A DNA stretch of 64,000 bases from an uncultured Pontibacter sp. (GCA_947499125.1 CANMMP010000001.1:372001-436000), one strand, 5' to 3'. Positions 54,089 to 63,413 are shown, counted from the stretch's first letter. Notes: generated by a model not told the origin, from the sequence alone. Numbers and translations: made by a program.

Positions 54089-54360
54089 AAAATCTATAGT
54101 TATACCCGAGCCCAAATTAAACGCCTGCTTTGTTCTTAAACTATGACTCAAGTCATTTTCAGGATACCTGTGTTGGTTGAGTTACTTTACTCTATACCTG
54201 ATAGTGTTGTAAGTTGCTCTTTTATAGTTGCCATATACAGGGATTACCCCAGGCAAGATGTATTGTTATGATTGTGAAAAGATGAAAAGGACTTCTTTAA
54301 AGCTTCCGACATCATTTTTATAGTATACAGTAAGCTACCAACAATCAGAAATAATGATGC

Positions 54361-54377
54361 TATACTTTTAAAGTATA
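54361..54377. repeat. Back-to-back AAGTATA heptamers
   Basis: TATACTTT-T-AAAGTATA, an 8-base inverted repeat with a one-base centre, in the 54089-54446 gap between the divergent ADP-forming synthetase and L,D-transpeptidase genes. This gap otherwise contains only AT-rich sequence. Confidence 0.6.
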
Positions 54378-54446
54378 TTAATATTTTATAATATAGTACT
54401 CGCTTGTTTCTGCTACACTTTAAAGCCTCACCCCTGTTTCTGCAAT

Positions 54447-55088
54447 ATGAAAGTAAACTTCCGCATTGCGGCATTGGCCTGTACGCTCATGCTGTTCTTT
54501 TCTATAGTTGGCTGCGATAACGCTCCGGTTGGTCAACTCAAAGAAACCACACCCTCCATCAATCTTGAGAAAATAGCAGGGAAAGCCCGTGAAGCTAAAA
54601 CCTACGTTACAGCCCGTAACCTGAACACCGATTTCTGTATCATTATTGACATGAGCATACATTCAGGATTAAAGCGCTTCTTTATCTGGGACTTTGATCA
54701 AGGCAAAATAACTGACAGCTACCTGGTGAGCCATGGCGCCTGCGACAACCCGTGGTCTGGCGATCACTCTAAAGAGCAGGTTAAATTCAGCAATGTTAAC
54801 AACAGCCATTGTTCTTCAGTAGGCAAGTATATTTTAGGTGAGCGTGGCCCAAGCCAGTGGGGAATAAGGGTGAAATACCTCATGCATGGGCAGGATGCTA
54901 CCAATAATAATGCGACCCGTCGCGATATAGTTTTCCATTCGTGGGAACAGGTAAGCGATGAAGAAGTATACCCACAAGGTACTCCCGAAGGCTGGGGCTG
55001 CCCGGCTATCTCAAACGAAGCGATGCGTTATGTTGATCAGAAAATACAGCAAGCAGATAAGCGCACGTTGATGTGGATCATACAGTAA
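54447..55088 (+). CDS. L,D-transpeptidase catalytic-domain lipoprotein
   Basis: A 213-residue lipoprotein (signal FRIAALACTLMLFFSIVGC) with a murein L,D-transpeptidase-type domain. The catalytic Cys185 is in EGWGCPAIS, preceded by HSWEQ and SHGACDNPWSGDHSKEQV, and an IIIDMSIHSGLKRFFIWD strand pair. It belongs to the shorter YkuD-related family often seen in Bacteroidota. It would crosslink or trim peptidoglycan in the periplasm. Single gene. Confidence 0.9.
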   Translation: MKVNFRIAALACTLMLFFSIVGCDNAPVGQLKETTPSINLEKIAGKAREAKTYVTARNLNTDFCIIIDMSIHSGLKRFFIWDFDQGKITDSYLVSHGACDNPWSGDHSKEQVKFSNVNNSHCSSVGKYILGERGPSQWGIRVKYLMHGQDATNNNATRRDIVFHSWEQVSDEEVYPQGTPEGWGCPAISNEAMRYVDQKIQQADKRTLMWIIQ

Positions 55089-55374
55089 GTATAGATCTTA
55101 AATTAACTGTTTACAACTATAAAATGCTGGGCCCAGCCTAAGCTGATAACACAGGACAGTTCCTTACATTACACAAATAATACTTTATACTTTACAAAAA
55201 TCTTTATTAATTATAACTAAATTTATACATTTAACTGGGCATTGATCTATATAAGCTTTCCTAAAGAGACCTCTTGCCTGATACGCCTCCACCCAGCATT
55301 TACACCAAACAATAGCATTGCCTGGTGACTTTGAAAACTACAGTTACAGTAAACAGAATTTTTCTTTATATGCT

Positions 55375-55863
55375 ATGTTAAGATATGCTCTTCCCCTTTT
55401 TCTGCTGCTTGCTAATGCCTGCCAGGTAAGTAACACATCAGGCTCAACACCGGAACAGCAGCAGGCAAGTGCAGCACAGGTAAACCAGATCATTTTCCTG
55501 GACCTGGACATAGCTGTTGATACTGTAACAAAAGAGACCACCGTACGCCTGCTGAATAAGATGGTGACTGACGGAAAACTCAAAAATGCTGTCCACCCGG
55601 AAGAGATGCCTAAGCCCGGTGACCTGCAGTATTCCTTACTTTCTGCAAGCGGCCAAACCCTATTCAGCAAGACGATACCCGACCCTTTAGTGAACACCCT
55701 CGAATATGCTTCTGAGTCCGGATCAATTCAGCAGAAGACCTTCCATCTAAAAAAAGCCGGTTTTACAATAAGAGCTCCCTTTTACCCGGGCACAACGCAC
55801 TTACTTATAGAGCAGGTGCAACAGGACAATAAACTCAAGGAAATATCAAAGCTGGCTTTATGA
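55375..55863 (+). CDS. Lipoprotein of unknown function, coupled to the M64 peptidase
   Basis: A 162-residue lipoprotein from MLRYALPLFLLLANAC (lipobox cysteine). An earlier in-frame start at 55318 adds 19 non-hydrophobic residues and is less likely. The mature part contains FLDLDIAVDTVTKETTVRLL and a run of strands (LQYSLLSASGQTLFSKTIPDP). The stop overlaps the next gene's start by 4 bases (ATGA), so it is probably a functional partner of the M64 peptidase, for example an inhibitor, chaperone or substrate-specificity factor; this is inference. No family recognised. Confidence 0.6.
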   Translation: MLRYALPLFLLLANACQVSNTSGSTPEQQQASAAQVNQIIFLDLDIAVDTVTKETTVRLLNKMVTDGKLKNAVHPEEMPKPGDLQYSLLSASGQTLFSKTIPDPLVNTLEYASESGSIQQKTFHLKKAGFTIRAPFYPGTTHLLIEQVQQDNKLKEISKLAL

Positions 55864-57686
55864 AAAAACTATTTACCACCGCTTTCCTTTTCATCGGCTG
55901 TATACTGTTTGCACATGCCCAGCAATTTGATGTGGACACGATCGTTTATAACGGACCTTCTGATAAGCACATCAACTTCGTTTTTTTAGGTGATGGTTAC
56001 CAGGTCGGCGAGCTCGACAAGTATATAGAAGATGTAAAAAACACGGCTGAAGGTATACTTAACAAACCTCCTTTTAAAGAGAACCACGATTTCTTCAACG
56101 TGTTTGCCATTAAGGTCCCGTCTAATGAAAGCGGTGCCAGCCACCCGGGTAAAGCTTACGATGAAGCCGGTTCAAACCATCCTGTAATAAAAGTAAATAA
56201 TTACTTCGGTTCTACTTTTGATTATGGCGGTATTCACCGCTTGCTTGTTCCCACAAACTCGATGGCCATTTCGTCGGTGCTGGCCAGTAATTTCCCGGAG
56301 TATGACCATGTATTTATGTTGGTTAACAGCTCATACTATGGTGGTTCAGGAGGATCCTTTGCTACCAGTTCTACCCATAGTTCATCTAAAGAGATCGCTA
56401 TACATGAGTTGGGCCACTCGTTTGCCAGGCTTGCCGACGAATACTGGGCCGGGCAGCAATATGCAGCCGAGAGAGCTAACATGACGCAGGTTTCCTCTCC
56501 CGATAACGTTAAATGGAAAAAATGGCTGAATAATACCGGAGTAGGCATTTACCCGCACGAAGAATCACCTTCCTGGTTCAGGCCGCACCAGCGCTGCAAC
56601 ATGCGTTATCTCTCTTCAGATTATGAGGTCATTCATTTTTGTATGGTCTGTAACGATGCAATTACCCAAACTATAGTTAGCTTAGTAAGCCAGTCCGATG
56701 TGCCGGAAACCCCGGGAGTTATCAGTGGGCCGGCCCAGTTATGCGCGCAACAGGAAGCGATAGTATACAGCATTGAGAAAGTGACCGGAGCCGGAAGTTA
56801 TACCTGGACTGTGCCCACAGGATTTACAATAATAGCGGGCCAGGGCACAAACGCCATCACCGTAAAAGCAGGTCAGCAGAGTGGCCGCATCAGTGTAAAA
56901 GCACAAAACTTTAACGGATATTCTGCAGCATCAAACCTGGATATTCAGGTACAGGCTATGCCAGCAGTGGTAGCAGGAAATAATGAGTCGGTTTGCGTTG
57001 ATAAGGAGAGTTATACTTTGACCGGATTTAGCCCGGCAGGCGGAACATGGGCTGGTAAAGGAATAACTGCTGATGGCTTTTTTAACCCGGCCACTGCCGG
57101 AACAGGCAACCATACTTTAATTTATACTTATCAGCAGAACGGATGTAGTGTAACGGCCAGCAAAAGGATTACCGTACAACCAAAGCCTGTAGTAAGTATA
57201 GAAGCCTTCGGGCAGGTATGTTCTTCTTCGGAAAATTACCTGCTTGCAGGCGGCAAACCAGCTGGCGGTACATTTAGCGGAGAGCATGTGAGCAACGGTG
57301 TTTTTAATGCTGCCGCAGCCGGCCCTGGCTTGCATACCATATCGTATACTTACCATACAACAGCTGGCTGCTCCAATACTATAACCCAGGAGATTACAGT
57401 AAGTGTATGCACCGGAGTTAACGAAGCCGAAGTAGCTACAGGCATCAGTCTTTTTCCGAACCCAACCAGTTCCACAGTTCAGCTTGAGGCAAACCTGGTT
57501 GGCAGCTCCGAAGCTATACTCCAGCTGTTCGACCGTACAGGCAGGTTGGTGTTCTCTCAGAAAGCAGAAGCTCAATCCGGCAAACTAAACCAGCAGCTCG
57601 ATCTTAGCAACTATAACAAAGGCATTTATCTTCTAAAAATAATAACCGAAAAAGGGCACATAAACAGGAAGGTAGTTGTGCAGTAA
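55860..57686 (+). CDS. M64-type secreted peptidase with T9SS type A sorting domain
   Basis: A 608-residue secreted protein. After a signal peptide, residues about 25-270 are an M64 (IgA peptidase) domain: the zinc site HELGHSFARLADEYW with His182, Glu183 and His186. Next come two Ig/PKD-like beta domains, including a repeated GGTWAGKGITADGFFNPATAG / GGTFSGEHVSNGVFNAAAAG module. The last 80 residues are a T9SS type A C-terminal domain (ISLFPNPTSSTVQL ... YNKGIYLLKIITEKGHINRKVVVQ). It is therefore expected to be exported across the outer membrane by the type IX system and anchored or released. Confidence 0.93.
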   Translation: MKKLFTTAFLFIGCILFAHAQQFDVDTIVYNGPSDKHINFVFLGDGYQVGELDKYIEDVKNTAEGILNKPPFKENHDFFNVFAIKVPSNESGASHPGKAYDEAGSNHPVIKVNNYFGSTFDYGGIHRLLVPTNSMAISSVLASNFPEYDHVFMLVNSSYYGGSGGSFATSSTHSSSKEIAIHELGHSFARLADEYWAGQQYAAERANMTQVSSPDNVKWKKWLNNTGVGIYPHEESPSWFRPHQRCNMRYLSSDYEVIHFCMVCNDAITQTIVSLVSQSDVPETPGVISGPAQLCAQQEAIVYSIEKVTGAGSYTWTVPTGFTIIAGQGTNAITVKAGQQSGRISVKAQNFNGYSAASNLDIQVQAMPAVVAGNNESVCVDKESYTLTGFSPAGGTWAGKGITADGFFNPATAGTGNHTLIYTYQQNGCSVTASKRITVQPKPVVSIEAFGQVCSSSENYLLAGGKPAGGTFSGEHVSNGVFNAAAAGPGLHTISYTYHTTAGCSNTITQEITVSVCTGVNEAEVATGISLFPNPTSSTVQLEANLVGSSEAILQLFDRTGRLVFSQKAEAQSGKLNQQLDLSNYNKGIYLLKIITEKGHINRKVVVQ

Positions 57687-57791
57687 ACAGCTGCCAAATT
57701 TCTTTACAATCTCTATATAGCTAACTGCACTGCTGGCTTACCGTAGTAATTAGTATCTGTATCATATTAACTGACAGCAAACTTAATTACT

Positions 57792-58859
57792 ATGAAAATT
57801 TCATTAAAGCCATTAAAACAGCAAGTGATCGTTATTACCGGTGCCTCTAGTGGCATTGGGCTGGCAACGGCATTGGCTGCAGCAAAAAAAGGTGCAAAAC
57901 TGGTACTCGCTGCCCGTAACAGAGAAGCACTTGCAGACATTGAAGAGCATATTAAAAGTAACGGAGGCCAGGCCATTTATGTGGTTGCCGACGTAGGGCA
58001 CCGTGAAGACGTTATTCGCATAGCAGATGCAGCTATACAGCAGTTTGGCGGATTTGACACCTGGGTAAACGATGCCGGTGTTTCAATTTACGGCCGCCTG
58101 GAGGACGTTTCGGATGAGGATAACCGTCGCTTGTTCGACACAAACTTCTGGGGCGTTGTTTACGGGTCGCTGGTAGCAGCAGACCACCTGAAACGACGTG
58201 GAGGAGCCATCATCAACCTGGGTAGTGAGCTATCGGATGTAGCCATACCATTGCAGGGCATGTACGCTGCAAGCAAGCACGCGGTTAAAGGCTTTACCGA
58301 CTCCCTTCGCATGGAATTGGGCGAGGACAAGGCTCCTGTTTCTGTAACACTGATAAAGCCTGCCGGTATAAATACCCCCTACCCTGAACACGCAAAGAAC
58401 TATACCGACAGAGAATTGACCCTTCCACCACCAGTTTACGAACCAGAAGAAGTAGCAAACGCTATTCTGCATGCTGCTGCACATCCGGAACGCGATATTT
58501 ATGTAGGTGGTGGTTCTAAAATGATGAGCAGCATGAATAAGTACGCTCCAGGCCTGGTAGATTGGGTAAACGAAAACCTGATGACCGAACAGCAGCTGAA
58601 AGATAAACCAGCCCGTAACCGGGAAGGCGCACTGCACCATCATGGCGAAGGAGGACGCATTTACGGTAATTACGAAGGCCATACCATGAAGAGCGCTTAT
58701 ACCCGTGCATCGATAAATCCGGTATTAACCGGAACCATACTTGCTGCTGCAGGGGCAACCGCTTTAGCATACTTTGGCAGCAAACGCAAAACCCAAAATG
58801 GTAAACAACACGCTAATATGGCTCCTGTAGCTAAACCTTATAACACGCCACCACAATAA
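57792..58859 (+). CDS. SDR-family oxidoreductase with C-terminal membrane helix
   Basis: A 355-residue protein. The first ~240 residues are a classical SDR (TGASSGIG at 16-23, NDAGVSIYGRLEDVS, Ser in LGSELSDVA, YAASKHAVKGF) with the usual PAGINT loop. The C-terminal extension has a single hydrophobic helix (GTILAAAGATALAYFG) and a charged tail, so it is probably membrane-attached. SDRs with this architecture are widespread in Bacteroidota. The substrate is unknown. Confidence 0.88.
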   Translation: MKISLKPLKQQVIVITGASSGIGLATALAAAKKGAKLVLAARNREALADIEEHIKSNGGQAIYVVADVGHREDVIRIADAAIQQFGGFDTWVNDAGVSIYGRLEDVSDEDNRRLFDTNFWGVVYGSLVAADHLKRRGGAIINLGSELSDVAIPLQGMYAASKHAVKGFTDSLRMELGEDKAPVSVTLIKPAGINTPYPEHAKNYTDRELTLPPPVYEPEEVANAILHAAAHPERDIYVGGGSKMMSSMNKYAPGLVDWVNENLMTEQQLKDKPARNREGALHHHGEGGRIYGNYEGHTMKSAYTRASINPVLTGTILAAAGATALAYFGSKRKTQNGKQHANMAPVAKPYNTPPQ

Positions 58860-58877
58860 CCTTATACTTCCTGAATT

Positions 58878-58918
58878 AAAAAATCGGGCTACTCTTAAAT
58901 GGAGTAGCCCGATTTTTT
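58878..58918 (+). terminator. Terminator after the SDR gene
   Basis: A 17-base perfect stem (58878-58894 with 58902-58918), 7-base loop and a long T tract, just beyond the SDR stop codon. Confidence 0.94.
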
Positions 58919-58930
58919 TTCTATCTGGCT

Positions 58931-59145
58931 TATAGTTTAATACTCAGCGCCCTATACTTTGCTGTAACTATAACAGGTTGATACTCTATTGTTGCATCGG
59001 CAACAGGCACATATAATCTATACTTCACAAGCTGGTTGTTTTATACTTATAATGCTCCACAAGAAGTAGTTTGCCTGATAAACAGCTGTTGAGTTTGTCC
59101 GTAGACAGGTATACTGAGAACCAGCCTATAGCTGACGGAAGTATA
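58931..59145. repeat. Cluster of AAGTATA/AACTATA heptamers before the acyl-CoA ligase gene
   Basis: Within 240 bases there are six copies of TATACTT or TATAGTT (or complements), at 58931, 58953, 58966, 59019, 59042 and 59139. Nothing else is visible in the 58919-59164 stretch. The motif recurs through the window, inside genes too. Confidence 0.55.
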
Positions 59146-59164
59146 AACTACGAGCATAAAACCG

Positions 59165-60970
59165 ATGAAAAGAGAGCCAAAACGGCTGTTTGATTGCCTT
59201 ACTTACCAATTGGAAAATTATCCGCTGGATGATATGCTGGCTGCTAAAGAAAACGGCAAGTGGCAAAAGTATAGCACCCGCGACGTACAGGAAAAAGTAA
59301 ACCAGTTAAGTGCCGGATTACTGGCGCTTGGTGTATCCAGGGGCGATGGAAGTATTGACAGCAGAGACAAGATCGCGATCATCAGCCAGAACTGCCCCGA
59401 ATGGATGATAGTTGATATGGCCATTCAGCAGATAGGCGCCGTATCAGTTCCGGTTTACCCCAACATCAACACGAACGAACTACAATTTATACTTCAGGAT
59501 GCAGGTATAAAAATGGCTTTTGTAGGCGACGAAGTCCTGTATAAAAAGATCGGGACAATACAGCCATACCTTACCGATTTTGAGACCATTTATACTTTCA
59601 ACACGATCGAGTATGTTCCTCATTGGTCTGAGTTGCTGACCGAACTAACCCCGGAGTTGAAAACTGAACTTGATAATTGCAGGGAACAGGTACAGGAACA
59701 CGACCTGGCTACTATACTTTATACTTCCGGTACAACCGGTGTTCCGAAAGGCGTTATGCTTTCCCATCACAACATTGTCAGCAACGTGTTCGGCAGTGCT
59801 AAGATCATCCAGGAAATAGGGGTACAAGGGAAAAGGGCGCTTAGTTTTCTGCCGCTAAATCATGCATTTGAGCGCATGGCTACTTATTGCCTCATCTACT
59901 CCGGCACCTCCATTTATTACATCGAAGGACTGGATAAAATTGCGACCAACCTGCGCGAAGTAAAGCCTACTTTGTTTACCACAGTACCCCGCCTCCTAGA
60001 AAAGATATATGAAGGTATAGTTGCCAAAGGACGCGAACTGACCGGCGTAAAACGGAGCCTGTTTTTCTGGGCGCTAAAACTGGCCGAGCAATACGAAATA
60101 AACAAGCCTTTACCGCTGAGTTACCGCATGCAACTGGCTCTGGCCGATAAGCTAATTTTCAATAAGTGGCGCGATGCGTTGGGTGGCGAGATAAAAGCTG
60201 TTATTACCGGTGCTGCTGCCTGCCAGGTACGCTTACTGAAAGTGTTTACCGCAGCCGGCATTGTTATACAGGAAGGCTATGGTTTAACCGAAGCATCACC
60301 GATAATTAGTGGCAACCGCTATCCCGAGTCCGGACGAATGTTTGGTACGGTGGGGCCATTGCTGGATGGCGTGGAAGTAAAAATTGCAGAAGACGGTGAG
60401 ATACTTGCCAAAGGCCCTAACGTAATGATGGGCTACTTTAAACGACCAGACCTGACTGCCGAGGTAATGGACGGCGAATGGTTGCGAACCGGTGATATCG
60501 GAACTATGGTTGACGGGAAGTTCCTGACGATAACCGACCGGAAAAAGGAGCTGTTTAAAACGAGTGGCGGAAAGTATGTTGCCCCCCAGCCTATCGAAAA
60601 CAAGATGGTAGAAAGCGACTGGATAGAGCAGATAATGGTGGTAGGGGAAAAGCAGAAATTTGTTGGCGCTCTTATAGTTCCGGCATTCCAGGCGCTCAAA
60701 GCATGGTACGACAGCCAGGGCAAACCTTATCCCGGTAACCAGGCCGTCACCCAGGACTCAGAGGTTAAAGCCATGATCCGTGAAGCGATCAATAACTATA
60801 ACGAAAATTTCAACCCCATAGAACAGGTTAAAAAGTTTGTGTTGATGCCCTACCAATGGAGCATCGAAAACGGCGAGCTTACTCCTACCCTGAAGCTGAA
60901 ACGAAAAGTGATCGTACGCAAATACGAAGAGCTGATCGGGTCGATGTACGGCAGTAGTTTTATTACTTAA
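59165..60970 (+). CDS. AMP-dependent long-chain acyl-CoA ligase
   Basis: A 601-residue adenylate-forming enzyme. The AMP-binding signature YTSGTTGVPKG is at 186-196, with later motifs QEGYGLTEASPIISGN, EWLRTGDIGTMVDGKF and the catalytic Lys region LKLKRKVIVRKYEE. It ends LIGSMYGSSFIT. Family members activate fatty acids to acyl-CoA at the inner membrane face. Substrate chain length is not deducible. It links to the ETF genes through beta-oxidation but is not adjacent. Confidence 0.93.
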   Translation: MKREPKRLFDCLTYQLENYPLDDMLAAKENGKWQKYSTRDVQEKVNQLSAGLLALGVSRGDGSIDSRDKIAIISQNCPEWMIVDMAIQQIGAVSVPVYPNINTNELQFILQDAGIKMAFVGDEVLYKKIGTIQPYLTDFETIYTFNTIEYVPHWSELLTELTPELKTELDNCREQVQEHDLATILYTSGTTGVPKGVMLSHHNIVSNVFGSAKIIQEIGVQGKRALSFLPLNHAFERMATYCLIYSGTSIYYIEGLDKIATNLREVKPTLFTTVPRLLEKIYEGIVAKGRELTGVKRSLFFWALKLAEQYEINKPLPLSYRMQLALADKLIFNKWRDALGGEIKAVITGAAACQVRLLKVFTAAGIVIQEGYGLTEASPIISGNRYPESGRMFGTVGPLLDGVEVKIAEDGEILAKGPNVMMGYFKRPDLTAEVMDGEWLRTGDIGTMVDGKFLTITDRKKELFKTSGGKYVAPQPIENKMVESDWIEQIMVVGEKQKFVGALIVPAFQALKAWYDSQGKPYPGNQAVTQDSEVKAMIREAINNYNENFNPIEQVKKFVLMPYQWSIENGELTPTLKLKRKVIVRKYEELIGSMYGSSFIT

Positions 60971-60982
60971 CCGGCTTATACT

Positions 60983-61792
60983 TTAGTTGGCTTTAAGTCT
61001 TTGTCCTCTCACTTTTTTAGAGCGTGGCGAGGTCATAAAGTATAGTATAAAGCCGGAAATTATTGTGAACAAGCCAAAGATGGAAAAGGCTTTAAGTAAC
61101 AGGTTTCCGAAGTTGTCTCTGCCTTCGTAGTCCATGGTGTGCATCATCCATAAAAAATCGAAGATGCGCCACTGGTCGTGCCGGATCGCCTGGAAAGTAC
61201 CCAGCTCAGCAGAAACATATACCGTGCATTTGTCGGGTTGAGAGAAAGTAACTGCCCAGGCTGGCAGCGGTTTGCCCCGGTATTCATGGTGTCCTCCAAC
61301 TTCTGTTATATACTCTGTTCTTTCTACCTGGATGGGGTCTTTTACCTGGTTACGGGCAACGGCTATGGCCTGCTCCTGCGTTAAGGCAGGTATAACCTCA
61401 CCGGTTTCAGCGTTTGCCAGGTGTACTTTTATATTAGTCGGGCTTGCCTCTCCGTGTCCTCCTGCCTCATGTGCAGTATGGTCTGCGCTTCCGGTAAAAT
61501 AACGAAACTGGTAAGCTGGTGTGCCGTCAACTTCTATTAATTGTACCGATAGTATGGAATCGACCTGGTTTTGGGCCTGTAGCTTTTGAATCACTACCTG
61601 TGGCGAAACCATAGTTAAAGTAGCCGGAAAATGCTTTTTCTCTTTCCTCAGGTGATCGCCGTGTACCTTATCAAGATCATTCCAGCTAAAGTATAAGCCA
61701 CCTATAGTCCAGAACAAAAACTGTACGCCAAGTATAAGCCCAAGGTAGCGGTGCGATTTACGAATGTAATAGTGTTTACTTCTCAGCTTCAT
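60983..61792 (-). CDS. PepSY-domain membrane protein
   Basis: A 269-residue protein with an N-terminal helix (LGLILGVQFLFWTIGGLYFSW), a PepSY-like domain and a C-terminal helix (LLKAFSIFGLFTIISGFILYF). It contains AHEAGGHGEA, VERTEYITEVGGHHEYRGKP and the PepSY core GEVIPALTQEQAIAVARNQV. Its family (PepSY-associated TM helix proteins) is often linked to iron or siderophore uptake and peptidase control; no neighbour confirms this. It converges on the acyl-CoA ligase gene with only 12 bases between the stops. Confidence 0.85.
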   Translation of the reverse strand: MKLRSKHYYIRKSHRYLGLILGVQFLFWTIGGLYFSWNDLDKVHGDHLRKEKKHFPATLTMVSPQVVIQKLQAQNQVDSILSVQLIEVDGTPAYQFRYFTGSADHTAHEAGGHGEASPTNIKVHLANAETGEVIPALTQEQAIAVARNQVKDPIQVERTEYITEVGGHHEYRGKPLPAWAVTFSQPDKCTVYVSAELGTFQAIRHDQWRIFDFLWMMHTMDYEGRDNFGNLLLKAFSIFGLFTIISGFILYFMTSPRSKKVRGQRLKAN

Positions 61793-61977
61793 CGGGCTAA
61801 TATAAGTAAAAATGAGAAACCTGCTATAGCGGCCTATTCAGCTAACTATACTTTCAATTTCCTGAGTTTATATTTCGACCGGCAGAACATATCTATAAAA
61901 ATAAAGTCGTAAATATTTCTGAATAGATGTGATCTTGAGTTAAAACCTGAGACCTGTTTCTACCCTTACTTTATACT

Positions 61978-62232
61978 TTATCTATACCTGAACTTGTAAA
62001 ACAAAATAGTGGCTGCCAGCATGGAGGTGATGGCATTTGCAAACATGATCGGGAAATTGACGGTAAGTATACCGTAGCCAAGCCAAAGTATAGTTCCGGT
62101 TGTAAATATGGTATACATGGTAGCCGATATGCCCGATGTGTCCTTCTCGCGGATGGTTTTAATGGCTTGAGGCAAAAAAGAGAAAGTAGTACAACAGGCC
62201 GCTATTATACCTAAGGTTTCAATCCAGTTCAT
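61978..62232 (-). CDS. SemiSWEET sugar transporter
   Basis: An 84-residue, three-helix half-SWEET that dimerises to move sugars across the inner membrane. The PQ-loop FSFLPQAIKTIREKDTSGIS and the second TTGTILWLGYGILTVNFPIMFAN segment, which holds the conserved Trp/Asn substrate contacts (LWLGYG, FANAIT), match the family. The length is normal. No sugar-utilisation genes are adjacent. Confidence 0.93.
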   Translation of the reverse strand: MNWIETLGIIAACCTTFSFLPQAIKTIREKDTSGISATMYTIFTTGTILWLGYGILTVNFPIMFANAITSMLAATILFYKFRYR

Positions 62233-62288
62233 AATGCAGTTCTAAGGTTGCAAAGATACTAAGCCGACGATTATATCAGGCAGCAAAA

Positions 62289-62444
62289 TCAATCTTCAAA
62301 ACCTTCCCGGAATTGCTTTTGGTTGGCATAACATACCGGGCTACTGTTCTCCGTTTCATCAGGCGCTTTTGCTACTTCCGCTTTCTTAAGAGTTTTTGAC
62401 TTAGGAGCAGGCTTTCGCTTTTTTATAGTTTTAACTTTTGCCAT
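62289..62444 (-). CDS. 51-residue basic protein, unknown
   Basis: A 51-residue frame: lysine-rich N-terminal half (MAKVKTIKKRKPAPKSKTLK), then an acidic stretch and a C-terminal CYANQKQFREGFED motif that looks conserved-type rather than random. It has no signal peptide. The function is unknown. The gap 62233-62546 otherwise has nothing. Confidence 0.55.
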   Translation of the reverse strand: MAKVKTIKKRKPAPKSKTLKKAEVAKAPDETENSSPVCYANQKQFREGFED

Positions 62445-62546
62445 TCCGTAAAGTTAACTTATTGTTATCATGCTGAAGAATCTACTCACATAGTGCGGGT
62501 TAAACGTATGCAGACTGTAAATATGTTATCGCATAAAAATAGACTT

Positions 62547-62909
62547 ATGAAAACCATTGCTCTGATCGCGCACGACAACCGCAAAACTGAATTGCTTAAC
62601 TGGGTAAAATCAAACCAACATGCACTGAAAGACTATAAACTGGTTGGTACCAGCAACACGTCTAAATTAATAAACGATCTCCTCGACCTGGATGTAACTC
62701 CTTTTGGCCATGGCCCCAGCGGTGGCGACATTTTACTGGCTGCCCGTATACTTCAGGGCGAGATAGATAAAGTGATCTTTTTTATAGATGCTGAAACCCC
62801 ACACGGCCATGAGCACGACATACAAACGCTTATCCGTACGGCAGTTATCAATAACATACCTATCGCTTTAAACCGTGCTTCCGCCGACCTGATCGTGCTG
62901 GAAAACTAA
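62547..62909 (+). CDS. mgsA: Methylglyoxal synthase
   Basis: A 120-residue enzyme (start at 62547, MKTIALIAHDNRKTELL; an upstream ATG adds 18 unaligned residues) converting dihydroxyacetone phosphate to methylglyoxal and Pi. His9-Asp10 (AHD), the GTSNTSKLI phosphate loop, HGPSGGD with the catalytic Asp61 (E. coli Asp71), and FFIDAETPHGHEHD with Asp81 and His88 (E. coli Asp91 and His98) are all in place. It is shorter than E. coli MgsA. It bypasses lower glycolysis under phosphate limitation. Confidence 0.95.
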   Translation: MKTIALIAHDNRKTELLNWVKSNQHALKDYKLVGTSNTSKLINDLLDLDVTPFGHGPSGGDILLAARILQGEIDKVIFFIDAETPHGHEHDIQTLIRTAVINNIPIALNRASADLIVLEN

Positions 62910-62921
62910 CCTATAACAGGT

Positions 62922-63413
62922 TTATACTTGGGGTTGCAGGTATGGCAGTGCCTGTTCGTTTCCTTGCTGATGCGCCAGGTCCAGGGCAGTAAAGCCACGT
63001 ACATCGCGTATAGTTTTGTCGGCACCTGCTTCTACCAGTATTTTCACCAGCTCGTTACGCCCGAAAAGTGTTGCAAACATCAGTGCCGTGCCACCATTTC
63101 CGTTCTGCAGGTTAAGGTCAGCCCCATTCGCTATCAGCAGTTTTGCTATCTCAGGATAACCTTTAAAACTTACTCCCATCAGGGCAGTATTTCCGGCACT
63201 ATCCTGCGCATTTTGGTCTGCTCCAGCCTCCAGCAATAACTTTGTAGCTTCCAGATGGTCATCGTAACTGGCAAGTATAAGCGGGGTAAAGCCACGGCCA
63301 TTCACTATCGACAGGTCCTGGCCTTCAGCTATACATTGTTTTAAGTAATCGATGTCGCCGTTTCGGGCAGCGTCAAAAAGCAGGTGGTCTTTACTTGTTG
63401 AGTAGAACGTCAT
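62922..63413 (-). CDS. Ankyrin-repeat protein
   Basis: A 163-residue protein of about five ankyrin repeats (GRGFTPLILASYDDHLEATKLLL, GNTALMGVSFKGYPEIAKLLI, GGTALMFATLFGRNELVKIL and so on). No signal peptide. A protein-binding scaffold; partner unknown. Its stop converges on mgsA with a 12-base gap. Confidence 0.9.
   Translation of the reverse strand: MTFYSTSKDHLLFDAARNGDIDYLKQCIAEGQDLSIVNGRGFTPLILASYDDHLEATKLLLEAGADQNAQDSAGNTALMGVSFKGYPEIAKLLIANGADLNLQNGNGGTALMFATLFGRNELVKILVEAGADKTIRDVRGFTALDLAHQQGNEQALPYLQPQV

Noticed and set aside
55126-55137. GCTGGGCCCAGC palindrome
   Set aside because: Only 12 bases long with no loop, T tract or repeat elsewhere that I could see; it may be chance.
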